Below, one piece after another: positions 23,901-32,660 of a DNA stretch of 64,000 nucleotides. The stretch spans positions 10,171,090 to 10,235,089 of the forward strand of contig JACMZG010001913.1 of the NCBI GenBank assembly GCA_018340805.1. Reading direction: 5' to 3'. The DNA comes from Microvelia longipes. Its lineage: Eukaryota > Arthropoda > Insecta > Hemiptera > Veliidae. Numbering within the stretch: position 1 is the stretch's first letter; each line of letters begins with the position of its first letter. The position numbers and the translations under genes are program-made. The notes under the pieces were generated by a model that searched no databases, had not been told where the DNA came from, and was given only the letters and a program-made list of their open reading frames with translations.

Positions 23901-26900
23901 AATTAAATTGATTCTCATAAACAAACAAGATAAGGATGATAAAATAAACAGATAATCTAATCTAGTTCAGGTGAGTTTAAAATCTATGCTCTAAGGTCGT
24001 TTTTATCATACAAACCACTAAAGCTATAAACAGAAATTTTTATCTAGTTCACAAATATAAATCACATGGTATATAAAATTCTATACATGGTTTGTTAAGT
24101 AAAATAAGTACACAGACAATCATTCCACAACACAGGGCTCTCTGCCTTAAAAGTGGAAAGATTCCTGTCATTTATCACAGCAGTAGAATGGTCACCAGTT
24201 TTTGATTGACGGTGTCAATGGTTCATAAATATTTAATCTTAAGTTCTATATATATTTAACCGTCATGTTTAATGTTATTAATTTGTTTATGTTGCTTAAT
24301 AATTTTAATGTAAATATGGAATAAATAAATAAAAAAAATAAAAAAAATAACCACCACCGACCATGCTTATTAAGCAGCATGGTCAGTGCTGTATGGGTGA
24401 CCGCTGAAAATGATACGGATGCATTAATATCTGAGGACGAGTGTAGCAAGTCTGAAGATATGTTGCAGTATAAATTTGGCGAATTGTATATTCTGAGGAC
24501 GAGCAAAACGAGTCCGAAGCAGGGAGGACGAGCGTAACGAGTCCGAAGCAGGGAGGACGAGCGTAACGCGTCCGAAGCAGGGAGGACGAGCGTAACGAGT
24601 CTGATGTGACGAGGAAATGTTTCGAGGTACCCCGTACCCGACTTTTCTACATAATCATTAAAAAGTATAACATGATAGTTTACTCATGTTATCAAAATTT
24701 TGATATTTGTGCACGCTATGTTAAACTGTTTCGTAAGTATAAATAATACCGACTTCAGATGGTTCCCGCATACCAATTTAGACTGCAACTCTCAACAGGC
24801 CTTTAATTGTCGTAGTATTGTTAAACGGATACTATTAGTGTGCAGTATGGTAAATAAATAAATAAATAATTTTTTTTGAGGTAGTACGTAATTGATCACT
24901 TTATTGGACCGTTTTTAGGATGAGAAGTCAATCATTATTGTATTAGGAGGTTATTTAGTACTTTTCACCTCCGAGGACAATAATGAATGAAAAAAACTCC
25001 AAGGACGTAAAACTAATTCATATATTGCCGCCACTACTGTATTTAGCGTGTTCAAAAAACAATCTGTGTTAAACCTTCATGAGTTTTCTTTAAAAACGTT
25101 CATTTTGTTTCTGTTTTTGTTCGTAGACTAATTTTTTTTTCGTTTTTAAAAGGTGTTCTAATTGACAATTTTTGTGTGTTTATTTGTAAAGCTTTTACAT
25201 TTTTGAGTAAAAGTGTGAAGCTATGGATGAATTTAAAGACGGCGATAATATGGAGTTAATAATAATTGGACGTTTTTTTTTTTCAATTAAGTATATAGCA
25301 CAGTTTAATGAGTGAATTTTTTTATTTTTTTTAATGAGTGCTATATTTAATGAGTGCTACCTCAAAAAAAATAGTGTATGCCATCCGGCTGAGAATGTCT
25401 TTATGTCTTGGCAATTTTTCCCGACTCGCTTCGCTCGTCGGTAAATCTAATTGCCGTGACATAAAGACACACTTCTCAGCCTTATGGCATAAATAACTAT
25501 TATTTGCGTATAAGTATTTTTTTTTACAACTGCAAATCGTCATAGCATTATATTAAAAAATAAAATTTTAGTTAATGTACTTATATAAAAGTTTTAACTG
25601 GCATAATTAAAACTAGTACTAGCGATAGTGGCAACAAATTAATTAACTGGACAAAAAAAAGATAGTACAAACAAATGGTTTCTTTTGTTTGTACCTTTCA
25701 TTCTCTGTTAAAATTAAAATACTTTACATTCTTTATACTTGTTGTTTGTGGAAAAAATATGTTTATAAAACTGTGAATCATTTGTATTTTTTATTATTTT
25801 TTTTCTTAATACTTTGTAATTATGTTGTAATTGTTGGGCATTGCCTGTTTAAATAAATAAATAAATAAATAGCTGAGACTAATAATTTAACAATTAAACA
25901 TCAGAATATTTTTTTTGTAAAATACAAAGATTTCTATTTTTAATTTAAATAATAAGTTTTACTAAACAGTTCACTGATCTTATAAACAGGTTTGTTAGTT
26001 AATAAATGTTTACATTGCTTAATAAAGTCGTTGTTGTCGTGTAATTGTTTAAGTTGATTCGGTAATGAGTTATAGAGCTTTATTGAAGCATATTGCTGGC
26101 TATTTTCGTACTTACTTGTCCTATGTTGTTTGGTGGTCAAGTCATGTTTAGATCTTGTATTGTAGTCATGTACGTCTTTGTGAGTCTCTAAATCATTCAA
26201 GTTATACCTTAGTGTCTTTAAATTCTTTACTATGAACATAGCTGGTACAGTTAGTAAGTCAAGGTCCTTAAAAATCGGTTTGCACTTAGCTTCATACGGC
26301 GCTCCTACAATGCATCTCAGAATTTTCTTTTGGATTTTCAAGATCTGAATAAATAACAATTTATTCCGTAGAAATAAATTCCTCTACGGACGTTTCCCGC
26401 GTAACTTGTTACTTTGCAAAAACACTTATATCCTACAACGCAAGATATATGTTGAAAGGGTACATTTTGTACCCTGCATCTATCTAGCAAGATGATACAC
26501 AGTTATAAGGTGTATGTAAACATACCAAACGTAGTCCGAGGTTATGTCATTACCTGACTTTTTTTTTTAAATTCCGTGACGTCATTGCAGAACTCTGTAC
26601 AGACTGCGAAAATTGAAAGTTCTCTGTTCATTCCTGTTATGACGTCACCAATTTGCTTTAAATGGTAAAAACCCTCCAATTGAATCGCTTTATTAATTTT
26701 ATTAGTTTGGGCAATAGCTATTTTCTTATCCTGGGTTTGAAACCAAAATCAGTATTCGATCTTCGATTTTAATCTATTGCCATTTACTTGATGGCATCGG
26801 ACCTTTGGTTGTTGACTAAAGGACTCTAATGGCGATCGAAGTCTCCTTAATGACTTGAAAATGTTTTTTTGCAGACTGAAACATTTGTAGCTCTTACATT

Positions 26901-28691
26901 TATCATAAATAAATGGCATAGTTGAATTAAATAGATTGAGGTTATTGCATGTCAGTTAAATATGAACATTAAAATGAAAAATTAACTTTTATGCTTTAAT
27001 TTATCGTTTAATCTATAATTGAAAGAACATAATTTATAGAGGACTAAATTTCTTGGACTTATATGAGGTCAAAAATAATGAAGACAGTATTATACTTTAT
27101 TATAATTGACAGTTATGTATTATAATTGATATACAACTATGTTTCGCGCAAGCGAAGCTCAGCATCATTAGGTAATACATTTTAGGTAAGCATTTTACTT
27201 TGTTAAATGTAATTTATATATTTTTAATGTGAGTTTCTGATGCAACGAATTACTTTAAATTTTGGGAGACTGGTGTTATATAGTTTATATTTACACTTGA
27301 CTCGCTTATTCTTTTCCATATCCGCTTTACCCTTATGATCCTTAAAAAAGATACTTACTGAATGCTTCAGCTTGGTTCATTGATACTAAAACCAGTGCTA
27401 TACCAGATTGTATCGTAGCCAGTAGAAAGGACCAATGAGTGTAGTAAACCATCCAGTATGCAGGTGTGTACCGAACTTCTATAAAACTCAGTACTAAAGC
27501 CTCTATAAACCAGATAAAACTTATTAACCTGTATAGGAAGTAGCCTGGATTTCTCTTCCCTGTCTGCCACTGCAATGGAGAGGTTGAATGGATTAACAAC
27601 GAGGATCTTGAATAAAGAGGATGAAGCGTTAGAGAAGTTCTCTGACCCCAAGAGATCTGATTCATATAATATGTCTTGGAATCTTAATTCCAAGAGATCT
27701 GATTCATAAAATATGTCTTGGGAATTTCAAGTGATCTGAATTCATGAAATATCTTGGGATCTTAATTCCAAGAGATCTGATTCATGAAATATGTCTTGGG
27801 ATCTTAATTCCAAGAGATCTGATTCATGAATATATCTTGAGATCTTAATTCAAGAGATCTGATTCATGAAATATATCTTGAGATCTTAATTCCAAGAGAT
27901 CTGATTCATGAAATATGTCTTGGGATCTTAATTCCAAGAGATTGATTCATGAAATAATGTCTTGGGATCTTAATTCCAAGAGATCTGATTCATAAAATAT
28001 GTCTTGGGATCTTAATTTCAAGTGATCTGATTCATGAAATATGTCTTGGGATCTTAATTCCAAGAGATCTGATTCATGAAATATGTCTTGGGATCTTAAT
28101 TTCAAAGAGATATGAGATCTGAAAATATGTCTTGGATCTTAATCCAAGAGATCTGATCATAATAATGTATTAGTATCTTCATTTCAAGAGATCTGATTAA
28201 TTAAATATGTCTTGGGATCGTAATTCTAGAAATTCTGTTTTAAAAACTTGTGGTTGTGATAACGGCTGGATTCGGTTTATTTGGGCTGAAAAGTGGTTCG
28301 GCCCTATCGCTGTAATTATTATATTTTTACATAATTTTTGTCATCTAATGCAGCTGTTATGTTGCTATGCAGCTGTTATGTTGCTATGTAGCTGTTATGT
28401 TGCTATGTTAGCTTACTAGAAATAACTATGTCTATTGTCTAATTTGTTTAAAGTCTAGTGGAACGATAAAATTCATGGTTATTCCTGATTAAAGTTATCC
28501 ATCGTTACCGCGATATATTCATCTCTACTGGTATCAAAATTTGGAATTTTATGTGGAATAAGTGTAATTTGAGTTTTAAAAGTAATAATAGGACACAATA
28601 TTTGTGTATTTACCTGACAAGTTACATAGTGCATCGGTGTACATTCTTGATAATCTTGTAACCAATTTTTTACGGAATTCAAGTTCTTCAT
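11713..28691 (-). CDS. rost-like: rolling stone-like multipass membrane protein, 5 coding exons
   Basis: The coding exons 28691-28614, 27569-27359, 22693-22574, 12833-12656 and 11932-11713 join in phase to 807 nt, i.e. 268 residues plus stop. All four introns are GT-AG (donors GTAAAT, GTAAGT, GTAAGC, GTAACA; acceptors such as GATTTTAG). The protein keeps marks of the rolling stone family as I know it: a CQWQ stretch after a short N-terminus, TM helices near residues 37-59 and 65-90, VHAIN then a MLLDL helix, a LLYLLFNYLYY helix followed by GGTR, then DGKPYIYNVLDW and a last helix. Length agrees with Drosophila Rost (about 275 aa). In Drosophila Rost acts at the plasma membrane in myoblast fusion; a similar role here is inference. 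The C-terminus is polar and Ser/Thr-rich. The introns are about 1.04, 4.7, 9.7 and 0.72 kb and are full of repeats. Family assignment is firm; the exact orthologue is not. Confidence 0.88.
12239..12455. repeat. two-copy tandem duplication of about 110 bp in rost-like intron 4
   Basis: Both units contain ATGAAATATCAATTGACTA and GACAAAGGAATATTTTGCTC, then TCTTTGTCAAAAAGTGCATT. The second unit starts at about 12350. Confidence 0.85.
12656..12833 (-). CDS. rost-like coding exon 4 (TM4 and TM5)
   Basis: The 178-nt exon lies between TTTTAG and ACCAG|GTAACA. It carries the strongest family signature: QVHAINSVMMLLDLCLVSFP, then the LPLIVSLLYLLFNYLYYQL helix and GGTR across the splice junction. Confidence 0.9.
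13635..14480. repeat. satellite block, left of the gap
   Basis: Alternating units GGGTGCTAAAACGTGCATAT and GGGTGCCAGAACGTGCGTAT, each followed by TGGTGAAAAATGAAATT or TAGTGAATAATGAAATT. An unrelated AT-rich interruption lies at 13790-13920, and indels are heavy after 13920. It is the same satellite as 16501-18825. Confidence 0.85.
14481..15097. other. non-satellite spacer within intron 3
   Basis: AT-rich, with no recognised element or gene. Confidence 0.3.
15098..15273 (-). other. exon-like open segment of unknown identity
   Basis: On the minus strand, AATTTCCAG precedes a frame open for 57 codons (ITNMRRKCFPSYGDYQIVKL, HFSFDPNYPYAILFNEYFY, RELQIAIVQLYHIPKLV) that ends in TAG at 15103; a donor GAG|GTAAGC follows 5 nt later. 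It cannot be in frame with the rost-like exons on either side, since after exon 3 it would hit TAA at once. It may be a fossil exon, an alternative exon or chance. I do not recognise the peptide. Confidence 0.25.
15501..16500. other. assembly gap, 1,000 N
   Basis: Exactly 1,000 Ns, probably a placeholder of unknown true length. It lies in rost-like intron 3. The satellite resumes immediately to the right, so missing satellite is likely. ORFs of 346 and 369 codons across it are meaningless. Confidence 0.99.
16501..18825. repeat. 78-bp dimeric satellite (two ~39-bp monomers)
   Basis: About 30 dimers. One half reads GGGTGCCAGAACGTGCGTAT then TGGTGAAAAATGAAATTT; the other reads AGGGTGCTATAACATGCATA then TTAGTGAATAATGAAATTAC. 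The two halves are clearly related, which gives a two-level repeat. A variant half (GTCGGTGCTAAAACGTGCAT) recurs at intervals. Single-base indels are frequent. Confidence 0.93.
18826..19431. other. spacer between satellite and F1
   Basis: No recognised gene. AT-rich, with short C/T-rich stretches. Confidence 0.3.
19948..20194. mobile_element. HHR-bearing foldback element H3 with 12-bp TSD
   Basis: Direct repeats TCTCTAGCAACA lie at 19936-19947 and 20195-20206, and the flanks rejoin to intact F1. Inverted segments are ATCGAAGTATCAGCTAC (left) with GTAGCTGATTCTTCGAT (right), and GGGGCAACACTC with GAGTGTTGCCCC. The HHR lies only in the right arm. Length 247 bp; no ORF. Confidence 0.82.
20107..20143 (+). 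ncRNA. hammerhead ribozyme motif, type I, intact core
   Basis: Stem I CCTG (20107-20110) pairs exactly with CAGG after the cleavage site. CTGATGA 20111-20117; stem II GGC/GCC with loop GTTAT; GAAA 20130-20133; stem III ACC/GGT with no loop; triplet GTC with cleavage after C20139. Every conserved core base is present. Confidence 0.85.
21041..21079 (-). ncRNA. hammerhead ribozyme motif (H4 left arm)
   Basis: On the minus strand: GGCA, CTGATGA (21075-21069), stem II GATC/GGTC, GAAA, stem III AGC CA GCT, triplet GCTC, then TGG. Stem II is complete here. It is in the sense direction of the rost-like intron. Stem I pairs only two bases with TGG. Confidence 0.72.
21148..21187 (+). ncRNA. hammerhead ribozyme motif (H4 right arm)
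   Basis: GGCA, CTGATGA (21152-21158), stem II GATC against GTTC with one mismatch, GAAA (21172-21175), stem III AGC CG GCT, H17 C, then TGG. Confidence 0.68.
21485..21945 (+). repeat. F1 copy 3, partial
   Basis: It begins TATGCTTTTCTTCATTTATA, carries GTCTGTATGTGTGTGCGTC, GTTATCATCGTAGCTCC, GAGAGTTGAAACTTGG and TATGACGTCACTACCCCACA, and runs to the H5 insertion at 21946. Confidence 0.7.
22034..22075 (-). ncRNA. hammerhead ribozyme motif, GUC class (H5 left arm)
   Basis: ATCC pairs exactly with GGAT across the site; core CTGAAGA (the CUGANGA consensus allows any base at position 7); stem II hairpin with CCAC/GTGG; GAAA; stem III ACGT, self-complementary; triplet GTC. It is in the sense direction of the rost-like pre-mRNA. 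Confidence 0.75.
22172..22213 (+). ncRNA. hammerhead ribozyme motif, GUC class (H5 right arm)
   Basis: The mirror of the left-arm motif: ATCC 22172-22175, CTGAAGA 22176-22182, GAAA 22202-22205, CGTC with cleavage expected after 22209, GGAT 22210-22213. Confidence 0.75.
22273..22400 (-). mobile_element. single-armed HHR element H6
   Basis: On the minus strand it reads HHR (22393-22353), an AT-rich stretch, TTGTGGAGTGACTG, TTTTCTTTCAATTTC and GACTCCACAGCTCAATTT. The GTGGAGTGACT and ACTCCACAGCTCA blocks match those of H2 and H4. No inverted partner is seen. It directly abuts the right TSD of H5. Confidence 0.6.
22353..22393 (-). ncRNA. hammerhead ribozyme motif with one core change
   Basis: Stem I GACA/TGTT; core CAGATGA (U4 changed to A, probably inactivating); stem II GGTC/GACC, perfect, loop TGTAA; GAAA; stem III AGT CG GCT; H17 T. 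Confidence 0.58.
22574..22693 (-). CDS. rost-like coding exon 3 (TM3)
   Basis: This 120-nt exon lies between GATTTTAG and GTAAGC. It reads NPSGGRLQNKVCTVYEYMH followed by a helix ending LFWAAVYNP. The phase (1 in, 1 out) matches both neighbours. It is too short to show up as a long ORF and was found by joining splice sites and recognising the family pattern. Confidence 0.85.
23022..23477. mobile_element. foldback MITE with TA target duplication
   Basis: Terminal inverted repeats of about 215 bp begin AGGCGCGGTCGAATATCTA and are flanked by TA on both sides. The arms meet at a loop of about 25 bp (GTTGACATGTCAAAATA). The TA duplication and fully palindromic form suggest a Tc1/mariner-type MITE. 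No HHR motif in it. Confidence 0.8.
23830..24368 (+). mobile_element. 5'-truncated copy of non-LTR L1x
   Basis: It matches the last ORF codons and 3' UTR of the 5251-6508 element, from ATCGGTACTAAACTATAC to an A-rich tail. Target duplication ATTAAGCAGCAT lies at 23818-23829 and 24369-24380. Only about 35 codons of the ORF remain. Confidence 0.88.
24651..25329. other. unassigned AT-rich spacer in rost-like intron 2
   Basis: An AAATAAATAAATAAATAA tail near 24850 may be a degraded LINE end. No gene seen. Confidence 0.3.
25330..25520. repeat. hairpin MITE with CTCGCTTCGCTCG core
   Basis: Inverted arms CGGCTGAGAATGTCTTTATG and CATAAAGACACACTTCTCAG flank CCCGACTCGCTTCGCTCGTC. It ends CATAAATAACTATTATTTGC. 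A related fragment lies at 47380-47520. Confidence 0.55.
25780..25870 (+). repeat. possible 3' end of a further non-LTR element
   Basis: GGGCATTGCCTGTTTAAATA followed by (AAAT)n looks like a LINE 3' terminus on the plus strand. No coding part. Confidence 0.35.
25900..26360 (-). mobile_element. non-LTR retrotransposon fragment, C-terminal end of RT protein
   Basis: The 139-codon minus ORF reads LQ/IQKKILRCIVGAPYEAKC, PIFKDLDLLTVPAMFI, HDYNTRSKHDL and IKLYNSLPNQLKQL, the thumb/C-terminal layout of CR1/Daphne/Jockey-like elements. The stop codon is at 25940. The RT catalytic part is missing. Its family differs from L1x. Confidence 0.75.
27131..27174 (-). ncRNA. decayed hammerhead-like motif
   Basis: On the minus strand TAC precedes CTAATGA (G5 changed to A), a stem II-like hairpin GAGC/GCTT, GAAA, stem III AC/GT around ATA, then TGTA. 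It fits the HHR plan with one core change. Lies in rost-like intron 2, sense direction. Confidence 0.35.
27359..27569 (-). CDS. rost-like coding exon 2 (TM1 and TM2)
   Basis: The exon runs from acceptor CTCCATTGCAG to donor TTCA|GTAAGT (211 nt, phase 0 to phase 1). It encodes WQTGKRNPGYFLYRLISF, a first membrane helix, the RYTPAYWMVYYTHW segment and a second helix, ending NQAEAF. An overlapping ORF in another frame is a shadow. Confidence 0.88.
27640..28215. repeat. minisatellite, about 45 bp, in rost-like intron 1
   Basis: About 12 units with CCAAGAGATCTGATTCATGA and AATATGTCTTGGGATCTTAA. The first units overlap the edge of the exon 2 ORF but lie upstream of its acceptor. CCAAGA/TCTTGG makes each unit hairpin-forming. 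Confidence 0.92.
28340..28410. repeat. 19-bp triplet tandem repeat
   Basis: CAGCTGTTATGTTGCTATG is repeated about three times. Confidence 0.8.
28614..28691 (-). CDS. rost-like coding exon 1
   Basis: This exon has 26 codons from ATG at 28691 to CAG, followed by donor GTAAATAC. It encodes the hydrophilic N-terminus, ending VTCQ, and joins in phase 0 to WQTGKRNPG of exon 2. A TTTCAG just upstream (minus strand, ending at 28702) could be an acceptor for an untranslated first exon further right, so the promoter may lie well upstream. Confidence 0.82.
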
Positions 28692-28699
28692 TTTGATTT

Positions 28700-29116
28700 A
28701 TCTGAAACATTATTTATTAAACTTAGACCTAAATAATATTATTTATCCTAATTAGTTGTATAGTATTGATTCTATTAGTTTAAAATAAATAAGTTTATGC
28801 CCTTGGTTAGAAAATTCGATATCAGAATGTAATAAATAAGGATATGGAAATCATAATTTATATTGCAAAAATATATTTATATATGCGCTAGTGTGTAATT
28901 TGGTAGTTTCACCATGCCAACTACGAGAATGCGCCACTGTCTTCTTATTTCCAGTCAACTACTTCTGTCAGAATACTGATTAAACCTAATAGTTGTTTTA
29001 TACAATAATGACCAATTTCAACTCGATACTTGTGTCGTTAAATTGGTAAGAAAAACGATATGATTTCATAAAACTAACTTAGAAAAGTGGAAAGAATGTT
29101 ATTGTAAGGAGAGTTT
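28700..29116. other. region upstream of the rost-like start codon
   Basis: It begins with a possible 5' UTR splice acceptor (TTTCAG ending at 28702, minus strand). I see no convincing core promoter. Confidence 0.3.
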
Positions 29117-29227
29117 CAGAGCTGCCGCTAGATACCAGCACTGAGTTCATCCCCACTTTCTGTCTGACTCTTTCGTATACCTTCTGACATTCTACACGTT
29201 CTTTTATATTCATTGGTTATTTAATGC

Positions 29228-29730
29228 CTTAGAATAATATATAATAGGAAGGAAGCTAATGTAACACGAAAGCGGTTCACTGGTGGTCTTAAGTAATACT
29301 GCCACCCTAACAATATACAATTTTCTTATAAAAAAATTGGCAATACTTTGCCAATTTACCGGTTGCTGAATTATTATGTTCTATTATTAATTAATGATTG
29401 GTTATTCATAAAATACTAATATAAATATCGGTGCATTACAATATTTAAAGCATTTTATATTGTAGTTTAACGTTTTTAATTAAAATTATATTAAAAGTAG
29501 TCCTCGTCAACTAATTGTAGATTCTTGTATCCCGCTACCCTTTTGCCATCTAAGATGGTTTTATTAAATATTCAGAGGTGTTTTAAGTTATTATATTTTG
29601 TTCTTTACGATCTTTCTTCATTAATGGATATTTATTACTTAAGACCATCAGTCAACCGGCTTTCGTGTTATCAGTAGAATTACATTGTGTTTACGGTCCT
29701 ATGCTCCTTCTATATTAGTATTATTCTAAG
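29228..29730. mobile_element. MITE M1, uninterrupted copy
   Basis: The ends CTTAGAATAATATATAATAG and TATTAGTATTATTCTAAG are inverted. It matches 4070-4964 in reverse orientation and shows the empty site of HHR element H2 (TATTGCCAATTT). Confidence 0.82.
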
Positions 29731-30387
29731 TTTAATGCTTAGAAAAGTATTAAAATAGATAGCCAGTAGGCTGTGTTATACGAAAACTACATTTTTATGT
29801 TCACGAATGCTTTAAAATACATGAGGTTAAACTTGGCAGCGTAGATTTTACTTATTAAAATTATTTAAATAAATAATATTAATATATTCCTCTGTTCTGA
29901 ATCTATTGGCTTGATTTTAAGTTTTAAGTTACATAATTTTAATTTACGCTGTCTAGTCAATTAGGTTAAGTTTAATTTTATTCTTAATTTTTAAATTTTT
30001 GATTATTATAATCTGTGTTCTTATATGCAGAGTTCCCTACTTTTGGTTTATCTGTTTGGGGGCTCTTCAATATATAAATAAATAAATAAATATTTCATTG
30101 TTTATTTAATTTGTGTATTTTATATTTTCTTAATTTGATGGTGGTAAAACGTCATATAAATAACAGATCTAAACAATCTTTTTCATTTAAGTTTCTAGAT
30201 TTTCTAGAAAAAATCTAGTTTTCTTACAATAACTTACGATTTGAAAGTCGGATAGAAATGGAATTTTGACAGCTACTATTTTGTGTGTTACGCTATTTGA
30301 CGATATTATGTCTTATGTGGAAAAACAGTAATTAAATTAAGTTATGGACTGTCAAACTTTGAAATTTCAGAAGTGGATCTTTTTTGT
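29731..30387. other. AT-rich interval with a possible LINE tail
   Basis: GGGGGCTCTTCAATATATAA followed by (AAAT)n near 30060-30095 looks like a non-LTR 3' end. No coding sequence. Confidence 0.35.
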
Positions 30388-30446
30388 GGAGTTCACATAT
30401 AAGGAAAAATAAGAAACAAGTCTCTCCACTGATGTTAAAGTATAAT

Positions 30447-30488
30447 GACAGAGCCAGCTTTCAGATTTAACAGTCCGTCATCAGTGCC
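30447..30488 (-). ncRNA. hammerhead ribozyme motif, array copy 1 left arm
   Basis: GGCA/TGTC stem I; CTGATGA; stem II GGA/TCT, one base weaker than in the partner arm; GAAA; stem III AGC TG GCT; H17 C. Confidence 0.72.
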
Positions 30489-30579
30489 GGCGAGATGCGA
30501 AGAAAGTGTTTCAACACGGTTTCAACAAGTTGGACGACTCAATCACATCTGTTTCTTAACACTTTCTTCGTATCTAGCC

Positions 30580-30621
30580 GGCACTGATGATGGACTGTTA
30601 AGTCTGAAAGCTGGCTCTGTC
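30580..30621 (+). ncRNA. hammerhead ribozyme motif, array copy 1 right arm
   Basis: GGCA 30580-30583; CTGATGA 30584-30590; stem II GAC/GTC extended by a G-T pair around TGTTAA; GAAA 30606-30609; stem III AGC/GCT; cleavage expected after C30617; TGTC 30618-30621 pairs with GGCA. Confidence 0.82.
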
Positions 30622-31465
30622 ATTATACTTTAACATCAGTGGAGAGACTTGTTTCTTATTTTTCTCTTTATCTTCCTATGGTTTCCATTGTTTTGCTTAT
30701 TGAAAAGGTTATAAACAAATAGTAAAAAGTAATGTATTTTCTTTTTTAACTGGTTTATTTGAATTGATTTACCAAGCTCCAAAGATAACAAGCTCCAAAG
30801 ATAAAAAAAATCACGTCAAACACCGACAAGCACTGATGCAAGTTGAGGAGGAGCAAACTCGACTTAAGGGGATCCCGCAAAGAGTGGGGGTAAAAATCAA
30901 TTAAACGGAAATATCTCTGGTTCTAAGCAAAATATCAAAATTCTAAGACGGTACTTCACTTCTAATTTTTATTCTGCACATTTTAAGACTCATTTCAACC
31001 TTCTGGAGCAAAAAACAGGGGTGCAATTTGAGAACTACTTTAAAAATTGGAGTTCTCAAATTGCGCCACTGTTTTTTGCTCCAGAAGGTTGAAATGAGTC
31101 TTAAAATGTGCAGAATAAAAATTAGAAGTGAAGTACCGTCTTAGAATTTTGATATTTTGCCGAGAACCGGAGATATTTCCGTTTAATTGATTTTTACCCC
31201 CACTCTTTGCGGGATCGCCTTAAGTCGAGTTTGCTCCTCCTCAACTTGCATCAGTGCTTGTCGGTGTTTGACGTGATTTTTTTTATCTTTGGAGCTTGTT
31301 ATCTTTGGAGCTTGGTAAATCAATTCAAATAAACCAGTTAAAAAAGAAAATACATTACTTTTTACTATTTGTTTATAACCTTTTCAATAAGCAAAACAAT
31401 GGAAACCATAGGAAGATAAAGAGAAAAATAAGAAACAAGTCTCTCCACTGATGTTAAAGTATAAT

Positions 31466-31507
31466 GACAGAGCCAGCTTTCAGACTTAACAGTCCATCAT
31501 CAGTGCC
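31466..31507 (-). ncRNA. hammerhead ribozyme motif, array copy 2 left arm
   Basis: Same sequence as the copy 1 right arm, with the full GAC/GTC stem II, because this palindrome is inverted. Confidence 0.82.
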
Positions 31508-31598
31508 GGCTAGATACGAAGAAAGTGTTAAGAAACAGATGTGATTGAGTCGTCCAACTTGTTGAAACCGTGTTGAAACACTTTCTTCGCATCTCGCC

Positions 31599-31640
31599 GG
31601 CACTGATGACGGACTGTTAAATCTGAAAGCTGGCTCTGTC
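31599..31640 (+). ncRNA. hammerhead ribozyme motif, array copy 2 right arm
   Basis: Same as the copy 1 left arm (CGGAC with ATCT in stem II). GGCA 31599-31602 and TGTC 31637-31640 form stem I. Confidence 0.72.
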
Positions 31641-32485
31641 ATTATACTTTAACATCAGTGGAGAGACTTGTTTCTTATTTTTCTCTTTATCTTCCTATGG
31701 TTTCCATTGTTTTGCTTATTGAAAAGGTTATAAACAAATAGTAAAAAGTAATGTATTTTCTTTTTTAACTGGTTTATTTGAATTGATTTACCAAGCTCCA
31801 AAGATAACAAGCTCCAAAGATAAAAAAAATCACGTCAAACACCGACAAGCACTGATGCAAGTTGAGGAGGAGCAAACTCGACTTAAGGCGATCCCGCAAA
31901 GAGTGGGGGTAAAAATCAATTAAACGGAAATATCTCCGGTTCTCGGCAAAATATCAAAATTTCTAAGACGGTACTTCACTTCTAATTTTTATTCTGCACA
32001 TTTTAAGACTCATTTCAACCTTCTGGAGCAAAAAACAGTGGCGCAATTTGAGAACTCCAATTTTTAAAGTAGTTCTCAAATTGCACCCCTGTTTTTTGCT
32101 CCAGAAGGTTGAAATGAGTCTTAAAAAGTGCAGAATAAAAATTAGAAGTGAAGTACCGTCTTAGAATTTTGATATTTTGCCGAGAACCGGAGATATTTCC
32201 GTTTAATTGATTTTTACCCCCACTCTTTGCGGGATCGCCTTAAGTCGAGTTTGCTCCTCCTCAACTTGCATCAGTGCTTGTCGGTGTTTGACGTGATTTT
32301 TTTTATCTTTGGAGCTTGTTATCTTTGGAGCTTGGTAAATCAATTCAAATAAACCAGTTAAAAAAGAAAATACATTACTTTTTACTATTTGTTTATAACC
32401 TTTTCAATAAGCAAAACAATGGAAACCATAGGAAGATAAAGAGAAAAATAAGAAACAAGTCTCTCCACTGATGTTAAAGTATAAT

Positions 32486-32527
32486 GACAGAGCCAGCTTT
32501 CAGACTTAACAGTCCATCATCAGTGCC
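32486..32527 (-). ncRNA. hammerhead ribozyme motif, array copy 3 left arm
   Basis: Identical to copy 2 left arm, 1,020 bp further on. Confidence 0.82.
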
Positions 32528-32618
32528 GGCTAGATACGAAGAAAGTGTTAAGAAACAGATGTGATTGAGTCGTCCAACTTGTTGAAACCGTGTTGAAACA
32601 CTTTCTTCGCATCTCGCC

Positions 32619-32660
32619 GGCACTGATGACGGACTGTTAAATCTGAAAGCTGGCTCTGTC
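32619..32660 (+). ncRNA. hammerhead ribozyme motif, array copy 3 right arm
   Basis: Identical to copy 2 right arm, 1,020 bp further on. Confidence 0.72.

Larger units (their letters stand above)
22783..24650 (+). repeat. F1 copy 4, carrying two insertions
   Basis: It starts CTTTTCCTCATTTATACCG and ends AGGTACCCCGTACCCGACTT. It is split by a TA-flanked foldback MITE (23022-23477) and a non-LTR copy (23830-24368, 12-bp TSD). In the last part the module GAGGACGAGCGTAACGAGTC plus CGAAGCAGG is repeated about four times at 24490-24610. Removing the insertions leaves about 0.87 kb. Confidence 0.75.

Noticed and set aside
27367..27693. 108-codon ORF overlapping rost-like exon 2 in another frame
   Set aside because: Shadow of the real exon; the splice sites and family motifs fit only the other frame.
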